NCBI GenBank assembly: GCA_902509805.1
Contig: CABWZL010000002.1
Location: forward strand, 28,338 to 92,337
DNA: 64,000 bases
Reading direction: 5' to 3'
DNA from: an uncultured Bacteroidota bacterium
GTDB taxonomy: Bacteria > Bacteroidota > Bacteroidia > Flavobacteriales > Flavobacteriaceae
This document shows, in pieces, positions 1 through 9,153 of the stretch (the stretch's first letter is position 1; each line of letters begins with the position of its first letter). The position numbers and the translations under genes were made by a program. The notes under the pieces are model-generated. The model was not told where the DNA came from, did no database searches, and saw only the letters and a program-made list of their open reading frames with translations.

Positions 1-936
1 TGCACTGGTAAATCCTGGAGCAATATAGCCATCGGTCCAATGTCCCCCAACAGCAAGATTTAATAGTAAGAAAAATGGTTTGTCAAATGGTGAGTGTTCA
101 GATTGCATCGGGAATTCAAAATAAATTTCTTCATCAACAAAAAATTGAATTTTATCTGGTGCCCATTGAATTGCATAAGAATGAAATTCCTCAAATGGGT
201 TATCAATAATTTTTTCAGCTCTAACAAACCTTTCTTGACCTGTATCAAAAAAGATTTTGTTTGGAACAGATGTAGCCTGTCTTGAATAGTCTTGCGGACC
301 GTAGTGAACAGCTGAAGAAATCAAGCCCGGATTATTACTAGTACTATCTTTTACATAATCTCCATGTTCTAATATATCAAGCTCTCCACAATTAGGCCAA
401 CTAATTTCGTCAATATTTGCGCCAAGCATCCAAAATGCTGGCCACATACCTTCCCAATTCGGAAGTTTAGCTCTCATCTCAACTCGTCCATATTTAAATT
501 CAAATTTATCTTGTGTATTTATTCTAGCAGATGTATAAAGTTTACCTTGAAAATCTTCTCTTTTTGCTGTAATTTTTAAAAGACCATCTTCAACTTTAAT
601 ATTATCTTGTTTATCTGTGTAATACTGTAACTCTCCATTATACCAACTACCATTATCTGGGGCAACAGTTTCAATATTCCATTTATCTGGAGAAACAGCT
701 GGGATTCCAAATGATGAATCTTCATCAAACTCATCACTCCAAACTAGCTCATTTCCAAAAGAATACGTAGGTGTTTGATTGGATGAATTATTTCCTTGCG
801 TATTATTAACCTGATTATTATTAGTGTTTTGATTGTAATTTCCCGAAAGAGAGGAATCATCTAGATCAGATTTTGAACCACCACAAGAAATCAATAGCAG
901 TAGAAAAAAAAATAATGATAAAAGATAGGACTTCAT
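1..936 (-). CDS. GH16 family glycoside hydrolase lipoprotein (laminarinase-like), 3' end outside window
   Basis: Secreted beta-glucan hydrolase, probably of the laminarinase type, anchored as a lipoprotein. Translating the minus strand from ATG at 936 gives 312 codons without a stop, so the C-terminus lies beyond base 1. A lipobox (LLISC, Cys18) is followed by an Asn/Ser/Gln-rich linker to about residue 58, then the GH16 fold from VWSDEF (about 65). The catalytic signature GELDILEHGD is intact, with E185, D187 and E190 as nucleophile, helper and acid/base by family knowledge. The exact substrate (laminarin or another beta-1,3/1,4-glucan) cannot be read from this fragment. It is divergent from a nucleoside transporter. 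Confidence 0.88.
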   Translation of the reverse strand, partial: MKSYLLSLFFFLLLLISCGGSKSDLDDSSLSGNYNQNTNNNQVNNTQGNNSSNQTPTYSFGNELVWSDEFDEDSSFGIPAVSPDKWNIETVAPDNGSWYNGELQYYTDKQDNIKVEDGLLKITAKREDFQGKLYTSARINTQDKFEFKYGRVEMRAKLPNWEGMWPAFWMLGANIDEISWPNCGELDILEHGDYVKDSTSNNPGLISSAVHYGPQDYSRQATSVPNKIFFDTGQERFVRAEKIIDNPFEEFHSYAIQWAPDKIQFFVDEEIYFEFPMQSEHSPFDKPFFLLLNLAVGGHWTDGYIAPGFTSA

Positions 937-956
937 ATATAGTTTGAATTTTGATT

Positions 957-964
957 CAAAGCTA
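957..964 (-). promoter_or_regulatory. Bacteroidota -7 element upstream of the GH16 gene
   Basis: CAAAGCTA on the plus strand reads TAGCTTTG on the minus strand, matching TAnnTTTG, 21 bp from the GH16 ATG. No TTTG -33 element is seen at the usual spacing. Its position argues that the divergent nupC-like gene starts at 998 and not at 944. Confidence 0.4.
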
Positions 965-997
965 ATAATATTTATTATTTTTAGTAAAACTTTTTTA

Positions 998-2317
998 ATG
1001 GAAATAATTCCTCACGAAGGCATTTCAATCATATCAGTAATAAGAGGTATAATAGGGATGTGTTCTATAATTTTTATTGCATATCTCCTTAGTAATAATA
1101 AAAAAAAGATAGATTGGAAAACAATAATTATTGGTCTTTCAAGCCAATTAATTATTGCTGTGGCTGTATTGAAAATTGAACTTGTTAGAATGGTGTTTGA
1201 AAAAATTGGCCAAGGTTTCCTTGCCATTGTTACTTTTACAAATCAAGGGTCTAGAATTCTTTTTGGTGAGCTTGCAGATTCATCTAAGTCTGGTGAAATA
1301 TTTGTATTTCAAGTGTTACCAGTGATTATTTTCTTTTCCGCTCTTACATCAGTTTTATATTACTATCGAATTATACAAAAAGTTGTATCTGGATTAGCCT
1401 GGATGATGACTAAGTTTCTTAATATATCCGGACAAGAAAGCTTGGCTGTAGCTGGAAATATTTTTTTAGGACAAACAGAAGCGCCTCTTTTAGTAAAAGG
1501 ATATTTAAATAAAATGAACAAATCAGAATACTTTTTATTAATGACTGGAGGAATGGCAACAGTTGCAGGAAGTGTACTTGCTGCATATATTGGGTTTCTT
1601 GGGGGTGATGATCCCATTCAAAGAATAGAAGTAGCAAAAAATCTAATTATAGCATCTGTAATGGCAGCTCCAGGGGCAATTGTAATTTCAAAGTTGATGT
1701 TTCCACAGACTGAAGAGGTAGATAAAGACATTGAAATTAGCTCTGATGTTACTGGGACAAATTTACTATCAGCAATTAATAACGGTACAAGAGATGGAAT
1801 AAAAATGGCAGTAAATGTAGGAGCTATGCTTCTTGTTTTTCTTGCACTTATTGCCCTTGTTAACGGAGTGTTTTATCAAATTGCTGAAATATTTGGTCTT
1901 AACAATTGGATTCAAGAAAATACTATTTATGAAGCTTTTTCGCTTGAACTAATTCTAGGATATTTATTTGCTCCTCTTATGTGGCTAATAGGTGTTGCAA
2001 CTGAAGACATAACGCTAATGGGTCAATTGCTTGGTGTTAAACTAGCTGCTAGTGAATTTGTTGCATATATAGAGCTTGCTAATCTTAAAGATATTGGTAG
2101 TGCTGTACATTTAACTTATCAAAAGTCTGTTATTATGGCAACTATTATGTTGTGTGGGTTTGCAAATTTTGCTTCAATAGGAATTCAAATTGGAGGAATT
2201 GGAATTCTTGCTCCTAAAAAATCAAAACTATTAACTGAGATTGGATTCAAAGCAATGATAGCTGGGACACTAGTCTCTTTATTGTCTGCAACTTTTGTTG
2301 GAATGCTTCTAGGCTAA
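998..2317 (+). CDS. Concentrative nucleoside transporter (CNT/NupC family)
   Basis: Inner-membrane symporter that imports nucleosides using a sodium or proton gradient. The sequence carries the CNT hallmarks ESLAVAGNIFLGQTEAPLL and NGTRDGIKMAVNVGAMLL and many hydrophobic segments. Its 439 residues match the bacterial family length. The frame is open from 944 (another 18 residues), but that start would lie only 7 bp from the GH16 ATG and ahead of its promoter element, so the ATG at 998 (MEIIPHEG) is preferred. The gene overlaps the convergent sodium:solute symporter by 4 bp at their stop codons. Ion specificity cannot be decided here. Confidence 0.88.
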   Translation: MEIIPHEGISIISVIRGIIGMCSIIFIAYLLSNNKKKIDWKTIIIGLSSQLIIAVAVLKIELVRMVFEKIGQGFLAIVTFTNQGSRILFGELADSSKSGEIFVFQVLPVIIFFSALTSVLYYYRIIQKVVSGLAWMMTKFLNISGQESLAVAGNIFLGQTEAPLLVKGYLNKMNKSEYFLLMTGGMATVAGSVLAAYIGFLGGDDPIQRIEVAKNLIIASVMAAPGAIVISKLMFPQTEEVDKDIEISSDVTGTNLLSAINNGTRDGIKMAVNVGAMLLVFLALIALVNGVFYQIAEIFGLNNWIQENTIYEAFSLELILGYLFAPLMWLIGVATEDITLMGQLLGVKLAASEFVAYIELANLKDIGSAVHLTYQKSVIMATIMLCGFANFASIGIQIGGIGILAPKKSKLLTEIGFKAMIAGTLVSLLSATFVGMLLG

Positions 2318-4086
2318 CCTTCAGTTGATAGTCTCTTCCAAAATTTCATAAGAGCAACTACAGATAAAACTGAAATAACCAGAAATATTATTCCTGTTGT
2401 TGTCTGTGAATATAAAATATATCCTATTCCAAACAGAATACTGTAAACTGAGATACTTCCAAAAAGCATACATAAGATTCCACTCGGAACATCCCATTTC
2501 TCTTTTTTTCCCATTATATTAATTCCTTTAGATTCAGATTCTTCAATTACTTTTTTCCATCCTGGTCCTCCTGGTTGAATTTTTTTATAAAAATTTTGTA
2601 GGGTCTCCATCTTTGATGGAGGAGTAATCATTGTTACAAAAAGCCATGAGATTGTAGTAATAGTAACACCTATAATGAGTTTTTCTTCAACTGAAAAGTT
2701 GTTAGGGATTATAAACTCAAACGCCAATGCTACAACAAATGAGACAATCATAGCGGTTAATTCGCTGTAAACGTTTACCCTATACCAGAACCATCTTAGA
2801 ATAAAGATTAAACCTGTTCCCGCTCCAATTTGTAATATTATTCCAAATGCCTGAAGAGAGTTATTAAGGAAAAGAGCGAAAAATGCTGAAAAAACCATAA
2901 GCAAAACAGTAAAAACTCTTCCCATAAACACATAATGTTTTTCTGTCTTATTCTGTACAAAAAATCTTCTATAAAAGTCATGAACCAAGTATGAAGACCC
3001 CCAGTTTAAATGAGTTGATATTGTTGACATAAAAGCTGCGATTAGCGAGGCTACTAACAAGCCTAAAAGACCTGAGGGAAGAAATGAGATCATAGCTGGA
3101 TAAGCTAAATCATTTCCAACTATTGTGTTTGGAAACGCTACTTGAAGTGACTCAAGATTTGGAAAAACAACAATTGATGCTAATGCTATTAAAATCCATG
3201 GCCATGGTCTTACAGCATAATGCATAAAATTAAACAGAAGCGTAGCCCATATTGCATTTTTCTCATCCTTTGCAGATAGCATTCTTTGAGCTACATAACC
3301 TCCCCCTCCGGGCTCAGCCCCAGGATACCAAACTGCCCACCATTGAACTGCTAAAGGAATAATAAATACTGCAATGAATAGGTCTGTGTCCGCTATATCT
3401 GGTATTAAGTTAAGTTTTGGTATAACATCTGGGTGGTTTAACAAATTTGTAAGTCCTGCTACTTGAGGTAAATTAACAATCTCATATGCAGCCCAAAACG
3501 TTGCAACCATAGCAAGTATAAATTGAAAAAAGTCTGTAATAATAATACCTCTTAAACCTCCTATTGAGCTATATATAACAGTGATAGCACATGAAATTAA
3601 AAGTGTTTCCACAGGACTTAACCCAAGTAATGCACCTCCAATTTTTATTCCCGCCAAACAAACACTCGCCATTATAAGAACATTAAAAACAGCCCCTAAA
3701 TAAAAAGCTCTGAACCCTCTTAAGAAAGCAGCGCCTTTCCCACTATATCTCAATTCATAAAATTCTAGATCAGTTAGCACCTCTGATCTTCTCCAAAGTT
3801 TAGCATATACAAAAACGGTTAACATTCCTGTTAACAAGAATGCCCACCAAACCCAGTTTCCAGCAACACCATTTGTTCTAACAATATCAGTAACCAAATT
3901 AGGAGTATCCGCAGAAAAAGTTGTTGCAACCATTGAAATTCCTAGAAGCCACCATGGCATTTTTCGTCCTGAAAGAAAAAATTCAGTGACATCTTTTCCT
4001 GATTTTTTTGAAACAATTATTCCAATAACTAAGGATAGTATGAAAAAAGCCAAAATGATTAGCCAGTCGATGTTTTCTAATTGCAT
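2314..4086 (-). CDS. Sodium:solute symporter (SSS/SGLT family)
   Basis: Sodium-coupled inner-membrane importer of the SSS family, 590 residues with about 14 hydrophobic segments. The N-terminus (IDWLIILAFFILSLVIG then FFLSGRKMPWWLLGISM) is typical of SSS proteins. Helix 2 has MVATTFSADTPNLVTD and the middle has SSIGGLRGIIITDFFQF, the family signature region. A longer hydrophilic loop (about residues 490-540, rich in Lys, Glu and Pro) precedes the last helices, as in sugar-transporting SGLT-like members of Bacteroidota. A sugar or polyol substrate is plausible but not demonstrated. Convergent with the CNT transporter; divergent from the secreted protein gene at 4120. Confidence 0.85.
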   Translation of the reverse strand: MQLENIDWLIILAFFILSLVIGIIVSKKSGKDVTEFFLSGRKMPWWLLGISMVATTFSADTPNLVTDIVRTNGVAGNWVWWAFLLTGMLTVFVYAKLWRRSEVLTDLEFYELRYSGKGAAFLRGFRAFYLGAVFNVLIMASVCLAGIKIGGALLGLSPVETLLISCAITVIYSSIGGLRGIIITDFFQFILAMVATFWAAYEIVNLPQVAGLTNLLNHPDVIPKLNLIPDIADTDLFIAVFIIPLAVQWWAVWYPGAEPGGGGYVAQRMLSAKDEKNAIWATLLFNFMHYAVRPWPWILIALASIVVFPNLESLQVAFPNTIVGNDLAYPAMISFLPSGLLGLLVASLIAAFMSTISTHLNWGSSYLVHDFYRRFFVQNKTEKHYVFMGRVFTVLLMVFSAFFALFLNNSLQAFGIILQIGAGTGLIFILRWFWYRVNVYSELTAMIVSFVVALAFEFIIPNNFSVEEKLIIGVTITTISWLFVTMITPPSKMETLQNFYKKIQPGGPGWKKVIEESESKGINIMGKKEKWDVPSGILCMLFGSISVYSILFGIGYILYSQTTTGIIFLVISVLSVVALMKFWKRLSTEG

Positions 4087-4119
4087 GTTAAAGGTTTATC
4101 TTAGTGTAAAATTAATAGG

Positions 4120-4776
4120 TTGATTCAAGATAATAAATATTTAATTTATTTAATGTTTTCATTAATGTTTATTGGCATTGGTTATTCTCAGGACAATTCC
4201 AATAATTCTTCTGGAATCCCTTTTTCTTCATCGAATTCTAAATCAAAAAACTCTCTTTTAAATTTTAAAAAAAAGGAGAATCCTTTTCTAAAAAAATTAG
4301 AAGACAAGAACAGAAAAAACTTTTTCCCTGATGCGAAGGTTGAAGAAAAACGACCAGAAAGATTTATCAATTCTAATGAATTTTATCTATCCAGATTAAA
4401 CAAAAAAGAATCTGAATCTAATAAAAACAGTAATCAGTTTAAGGTAGATATGTTTCTTGGAGAAATTAGAAATGATGGCGAATATGTTAATATAGTTTTA
4501 AGAGATCATGAATATCCTGATGGAGATTTAATTAAAATCCAGGTGAATGATGAAGTCGTTTTGCCTGCAATATTATTAACTGAAAAAGCTAAGGGGTTTA
4601 AACTTGATCTGAAAAGTGGTTTTAATGTTGTAGATTTTGTTGCTTTAAACCAAGGAAGCTCAGGCCCAAACACTGCAGAAATTATTGTATATGATGATCA
4701 GGGGAAGCTTGTTGGAACTAACAGGTGGAATTTAGCAACTGGAGTTAAGGCTACATATATTATTTACAAGAAATAA
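4120..4776 (+). CDS. Conserved secreted protein of unknown function
   Basis: Function not recognised. A hydrophobic signal segment (YLIYLMFSLMFIGIGYSQ) precedes a charged, Ser/Asn/Lys-rich linker to about residue 105 and a compact C-terminal domain of about 110 residues (VNIVLRDHEYPDGD ... NQGSSGPNTAEI ... NLATGVKAT). I recall similar C-terminal domains in other flavobacterial secreted proteins, without an assigned role. The open frame begins at a TTG at 4120; an ATG at 4153 would shorten the signal peptide and drop its only Lys, so the TTG is kept with reserve. The next gene, an O-antigen ligase-like protein, begins 5 bp after the stop, so the two are probably co-transcribed. Confidence 0.65.
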   Translation: MIQDNKYLIYLMFSLMFIGIGYSQDNSNNSSGIPFSSSNSKSKNSLLNFKKKENPFLKKLEDKNRKNFFPDAKVEEKRPERFINSNEFYLSRLNKKESESNKNSNQFKVDMFLGEIRNDGEYVNIVLRDHEYPDGDLIKIQVNDEVVLPAILLTEKAKGFKLDLKSGFNVVDFVALNQGSSGPNTAEIIVYDDQGKLVGTNRWNLATGVKATYIIYKK

Positions 4777-4781
4777 ATTAC

Positions 4782-6599
4782 ATGAAATGGTTTTTAAGTC
4801 TTATTAAAACAAATTTAGATAAGCTGTTTTTAACTTTTTTTATTTTATGCACTTTGTCTCCAGGATATGAAGCCATTGATAATAATGCTCTAAGATGGAT
4901 GTTACTTTCACTTGTTTCGTTTACTTATCTAGCAAACAAATTAAAGCTAGGTGGTTTAAAGCTATTAGATAAACATAAATATTTTGTTGGTTTAATGATT
5001 TCTTATCTAATATTCTCTGTTTTTATATCTAATAACAGTATCGAAGGTGTTGTTAGCTTATATAAAATTATTATTCTAATTATTATTTTTTTTATTTGCT
5101 TTGAAATTTTTAAAAAAATAAATAGTCCTTTTGTTACACTTTGTGTAGTTTTTTCAATCTCTTTATTTATTGAAGGTGCATATACTTTAATTGAATTTTT
5201 TTCTTCTTCAGCTAGTTTAACTGGAGTAGCTAATAATGCAAATATTAGTAGCTCTTCAATAATCATAAAGTTGCCTTTTATTATTTTTCTCAGCTTGCAT
5301 CTTAAAGATAAAAGACAAGTTTTATTTTTTAAAACAGTAGAGTTAATTTCTATTCTTGGTGTAATTATTCTGGGGAGCAGGCTTGGTGTCCTTTCTTTAT
5401 TCTTCATTTATTTTCTAACCTTTTTAATTTATAATAATCAAAGATTAACTCAAGCATTTGCGATATTAATAATTATCATCTTTAGTTTTTACATTAACCC
5501 ATCAGACTCATCTGATAGGTTTAAAATAGACACTTTAAGTATTGAAAATTTATCTAAAGATGAGTCAACAAATCAAAGATTAATTTTTTATAAAAAGGCT
5601 ATAGAGATGTCTTTTTCAAGACCCATCTTTGGTTATGGTTTAGGTTCTTGGAAATATGAGTCTTTACCATTTAAAGAAAATAATAATCGTAATATATTAG
5701 TTCCATACTATACCCATAATGACTTTCTCCAAATACTTTTTGAATTAGGAATAATTGGACTAGTTATTTATTTAAGTTTTTTAATCTCATTAGTAAGAAA
5801 AGTAATTAGAATTGATAATAAGTATAAGGGTGTATTAGTTATAGCGCTAATTATGTTTGTTTTTAATAGTTTATTAAATTTTCCAATTCACAGGTCTCAA
5901 GAGATTTTACCTTTTATAATAATATCTTCCTTAATCTTCTCCCTTAGGCATATAAAAAGCAGGCAAAAAAAAGATAAAGTTTCTTATTATGTTCTTCTAA
6001 TTCTAATTTTACCTGGAATAGGATTATCCTATCTAGAACATAACTCACTTAAAATACAAGGCAAATTAATTTCAGATTATAATCAGGAACTATTTACAAT
6101 TGACAATGAAGAGTTAAATAAAATTAATTACTACATCCCCAATTTATCTGCTAATGTTGTTCCTTTATCAACATATCTTTCAAGATACTATTTTGAGCAA
6201 AAGGATTATGAAAAATCTCTTGCGTTATTAATTTTTTCAACTAGTGCAAATTATAAAGACTTAATGACTCAAGAATTATTATTAAAAAACTATATTTTCA
6301 ACGGCAACAATAATCTTGCTCTTTTTCAAGCAAAAAAATTAATAAATACATATCCTGAAAATCTATTATATGCTGAAATCTATTTTTCATTAATAAATGA
6401 TCTTAAACTATTCAATGAATTAAACGTGGACCTTTTAATGAATAATAAAAATATTGGTTTTCATTTACTGTTTTTCAAAACAGTCCAAAAGTCAGAAACA
6501 TTAGATGTTAAAACCCGAAACAATCTTATTAATAAAAGTTTAGAAATCTTTCCAGATAATAATGAGCTTTTAAAATTATTTTCAGTTATTAAAAAATAA
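4782..6599 (+). CDS. O-antigen ligase/polymerase (Wzy/WaaL-like) with C-terminal helical repeat region
   Basis: Polytopic inner-membrane protein of the O-antigen ligase superfamily, expected to ligate or polymerise lipid-linked glycans on the periplasmic side. About eleven hydrophobic segments occupy residues 10-400. The large periplasmic loop holds GYGLGSW and THNDFLQILFELGIIGLVI, which match the G-x-G-x-G and H-N-x-x-L-x-x-x-x-E-x-G signature of the family. After the last membrane helix, about 190 residues look like a TPR-type helical region (SRYYFEQKDYEKSLALLIF). It follows the secreted protein by 5 bp. Ligase and polymerase members cannot be told apart by sequence alone. Confidence 0.75.
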   Translation: MKWFLSLIKTNLDKLFLTFFILCTLSPGYEAIDNNALRWMLLSLVSFTYLANKLKLGGLKLLDKHKYFVGLMISYLIFSVFISNNSIEGVVSLYKIIILIIIFFICFEIFKKINSPFVTLCVVFSISLFIEGAYTLIEFFSSSASLTGVANNANISSSSIIIKLPFIIFLSLHLKDKRQVLFFKTVELISILGVIILGSRLGVLSLFFIYFLTFLIYNNQRLTQAFAILIIIIFSFYINPSDSSDRFKIDTLSIENLSKDESTNQRLIFYKKAIEMSFSRPIFGYGLGSWKYESLPFKENNNRNILVPYYTHNDFLQILFELGIIGLVIYLSFLISLVRKVIRIDNKYKGVLVIALIMFVFNSLLNFPIHRSQEILPFIIISSLIFSLRHIKSRQKKDKVSYYVLLILILPGIGLSYLEHNSLKIQGKLISDYNQELFTIDNEELNKINYYIPNLSANVVPLSTYLSRYYFEQKDYEKSLALLIFSTSANYKDLMTQELLLKNYIFNGNNNLALFQAKKLINTYPENLLYAEIYFSLINDLKLFNELNVDLLMNNKNIGFHLLFFKTVQKSETLDVKTRNNLINKSLEIFPDNNELLKLFSVIKK

Positions 6600-6603
6600 T
6601 TTT

Positions 6604-7734
6604 TTAAGAATAAACCTCTAACATTGCTGATATAAACCTGTCAACCTCTTGACTAGTTCCTGTACTAATTCTACACCAATCATAAAAAGGTGGAAACGCC
6701 CTTCCAATTCTAACTCCTTTATCTAGCATTTCTTTAGATAAATTATCAATATGTTTTTTAGATTCAAAAAAAACAAAATTAGTGCTGGATTTTACATATT
6801 TAAGTTCCAAGTGGTCTAACAACTTATATATTTTATCTTTTTCTTGACTTGCTTTTTTTAATGAAAACGCATAAAACTCATTATCTTTCAATGCTTCTGA
6901 TGCTGCAGCAACTGCAAGAACATTTGTTTGAGCCATTATCTTATTTCTACCATAAGGAGAGTATTCTCCAAATAGATTATCAGCTAGTTCTGGTTTCAAA
7001 ACTAAATAACCAATTCTTAGGCCAGCCATTCCATATACTTTTGAGAAAGTTCTAGATACAATAATATTTTTTCCAGCTCTAACTAAGTAGTCCATAGATG
7101 GATAATCTGTCTCCTCTATATAATCATAATATGCTTCATCACAAAAAACAATTGTTCTATCTGAAGCTCTTTCACAAAAATCACTCAAAGAGGATTTTTC
7201 TAATAAAGTGCCTGTAGGATTATTTGGATTTGCAATAAAAACCATTTTTGTTTGCTCATCAATACTTTCTTCAATTTTACCTAAATCATAACCCTTGTTT
7301 GAATCTACTGGAACCCATTTAATTTTTCCTCCCCAGGATTCTGCATAACTCATAAGTGCTAAATAGGTAGGTTGTCCAGCAACAATGTCCCCTCCACCAT
7401 CTGCGATAGCAAGACCAGTTATTCTTAACGCTTCATTTGAGCCTCCAGTAATTACAATACTCTCAGGAGAAACATTATGTTTTTTCGCTAAAGATTTTTG
7501 TAGCTCTAAAATATATTCATATGGATATCTACAAGCATCTTCAAAAGAATCTATAATAGCATTTCTAACTCTTTCTGATGGTCCATATGGATTTTCGTTT
7601 GAGCTTAGCTTTACAACATTAGATAATGGTCTTGGATTATATTTTTTGATTTCTTCAGCAGTTAATATTGAAGGGGCCATCATTAACCCTCCTAAACCTA
7701 TTGATGATTTAAACCACTCTCGTCTTGATTGCAT
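6604..7734 (-). CDS. HisC-like PLP aminotransferase with twin-arginine signal
   Basis: Fold-type I PLP-dependent aminotransferase close to histidinol-phosphate aminotransferase. Visible landmarks are NPNNPTG at 169-175, D199 in FCDEAYYDY, and the Schiff-base lysine K232 in SRTFSKVYGMAGLRIGY. The N-terminus MQSRREWFKSSIGLGG has RR at 4-5, a hydrophobic stretch and an Ala-containing cleavage region (ILTAEE), so it looks like a Tat signal and suggests export of the folded, cofactor-loaded enzyme. It stands alone and convergent with the O-antigen ligase-like gene, with no his operon nearby, so a role in histidine synthesis is unlikely. The substrate is unknown. Confidence 0.82.
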   Translation of the reverse strand: MQSRREWFKSSIGLGGLMMAPSILTAEEIKKYNPRPLSNVVKLSSNENPYGPSERVRNAIIDSFEDACRYPYEYILELQKSLAKKHNVSPESIVITGGSNEALRITGLAIADGGGDIVAGQPTYLALMSYAESWGGKIKWVPVDSNKGYDLGKIEESIDEQTKMVFIANPNNPTGTLLEKSSLSDFCERASDRTIVFCDEAYYDYIEETDYPSMDYLVRAGKNIIVSRTFSKVYGMAGLRIGYLVLKPELADNLFGEYSPYGRNKIMAQTNVLAVAAASEALKDNEFYAFSLKKASQEKDKIYKLLDHLELKYVKSSTNFVFFESKKHIDNLSKEMLDKGVRIGRAFPPFYDWCRISTGTSQEVDRFISAMLEVYS

Positions 7735-7803
7735 AATTATTTAATTTTAGAATAAATTAAAAAAGAAAGTATTCTTTTCAAAATTTAATCATTAATTTTC
7801 GAC

Positions 7804-9153
7804 ATGACCAGCTTATTTGACTCTGTTGAAAATTTTATAAATCTAATTATAGTTCCTTTGAATTGGGTTATGCTATTCCTAATTATTGGAGGAGGAATTT
7901 ATCTTACTGTTATTTCCCGAGCAAACCCCTTAATGAAAATTTCACGTGGATTTAATTTGCTTCTAAAAAAAGACAACTCTAGTATTGGTATCTCAAGATT
8001 TCAAGCACTCTCTGCTGTTTTGGCTGCTACAGTTGGATTAGGTAATATTTCCGGAGTTTCTATTGCTATTCACCAAGGTGGTCCTGGAGTTCTAGTCTGG
8101 ATGTGGGTTACTGCTCTCATCGGGGCTACAATAAAGTTTTTTTCCTGTTCTCTTGCTGTTAGCTTGAGGGATAAAGATACAGATGGTAATTATCTAGGGG
8201 GGCCAATGTATTATATGACTCTTGGTATTAAAAAATGGGGAAGACCATTAGCTATATGGTTTTCAGTTGCAGGATTAGTAGGTGTGCTTCCTGCTTTTAC
8301 AGCTAATCAACTAACTCAGTCGTATATAGACGTGCTTGATCCAAATAGTTTTTTAAATATTGGTGATGGTAATTGGAAATTAGTAATTGGTGTAATTCTT
8401 ACAATTCTAACTTCATTTGTAATATTTGGCGGCCTCAAATCAATAGTTAAAGTTACTTCTGGATTAGTTCCTGTCATGGTTGTTCTTTATTTTCTTTTAG
8501 GGATGTTTATTTTAATATCTAACATAAGTGTCGTTCCTTCAACATTTGCTCTTATTTTTAGTGAGGCTTTTAATTTTAACACAATGGTTCAAGGTGGTTT
8601 CTGGGGACTTGTATTGATTGGTATTCGTAGGGCTGTTTTTTCAAGTGAAAGTGGAGTTGGTCTAGCTCCTATTTATCATGGACAATCAACTTCAAAAAAA
8701 GGGACTGATGAAGGGTTAGTTGGAATGTTAGGGCCAATTCTTGATACGATTTTAGTCTGCACCATAACAGGGTTAATAATTATTATTTCTGGAGCTTATC
8801 TAGAAACTGATTTAAACGGAATTGTTTTATCTCTTGAGGCTTTTAGAAGATTATTTTTTGGATTTGGTGATTATATTTTAATTATTATGATTTCTGTCTT
8901 TGGAATATCTACACTATTTACTTATTCTTATTATGGTGTTAAATGTTATGGTTTTTTAACAACCCCTCAAAAGGGAAAGTATTATAATTATATATATATA
9001 GCAGCTATTATAATCTCTTCAATATTGACAGTAGAGATCGTAATTGGATTAATTGATATAGCTTTTGCACTTATGGCAATCCCCAATATGATAGCCATAA
9101 TATACCTCTCTAAAATTGTCACAAAAGAGATGAAGACTAGATCTTGGATCTAA
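7804..9153 (+). CDS. Sodium:alanine symporter family transporter (AGCS)
   Basis: Inner-membrane sodium-coupled amino-acid importer of the AGCS (AlsT/DagA) family, 449 residues. Diagnostic stretches are ATVGLGNISGVSIAI, GPGVLVWMWVTALIGATIKF and GGPMYYMTLG, with about eleven membrane segments. Family members import alanine or glycine, and several accept both L- and D-alanine. The gene is convergent with the M20D amidohydrolase (4 bp overlap at the stops) and near genes of apparent D-amino-acid metabolism, so a D-amino-acid substrate is possible but is inference. Confidence 0.87.
   Translation: MTSLFDSVENFINLIIVPLNWVMLFLIIGGGIYLTVISRANPLMKISRGFNLLLKKDNSSIGISRFQALSAVLAATVGLGNISGVSIAIHQGGPGVLVWMWVTALIGATIKFFSCSLAVSLRDKDTDGNYLGGPMYYMTLGIKKWGRPLAIWFSVAGLVGVLPAFTANQLTQSYIDVLDPNSFLNIGDGNWKLVIGVILTILTSFVIFGGLKSIVKVTSGLVPVMVVLYFLLGMFILISNISVVPSTFALIFSEAFNFNTMVQGGFWGLVLIGIRRAVFSSESGVGLAPIYHGQSTSKKGTDEGLVGMLGPILDTILVCTITGLIIIISGAYLETDLNGIVLSLEAFRRLFFGFGDYILIIMISVFGISTLFTYSYYGVKCYGFLTTPQKGKYYNYIYIAAIIISSILTVEIVIGLIDIAFALMAIPNMIAIIYLSKIVTKEMKTRSWI

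Noticed and set aside
944..997. Longer start for the CNT transporter
   Set aside because: It would lie 7 bp from the divergent GH16 start and before that gene's promoter element; the added residues are not a signal peptide.
7938..7953. A third parS-like site around TTTCACGTGG in the AGCS transporter gene
   Set aside because: Only the central part matches; both flanks (AA..., ...TTT) differ from TG...CA, so it falls short of the 16-bp palindrome and is explained by coding sequence.
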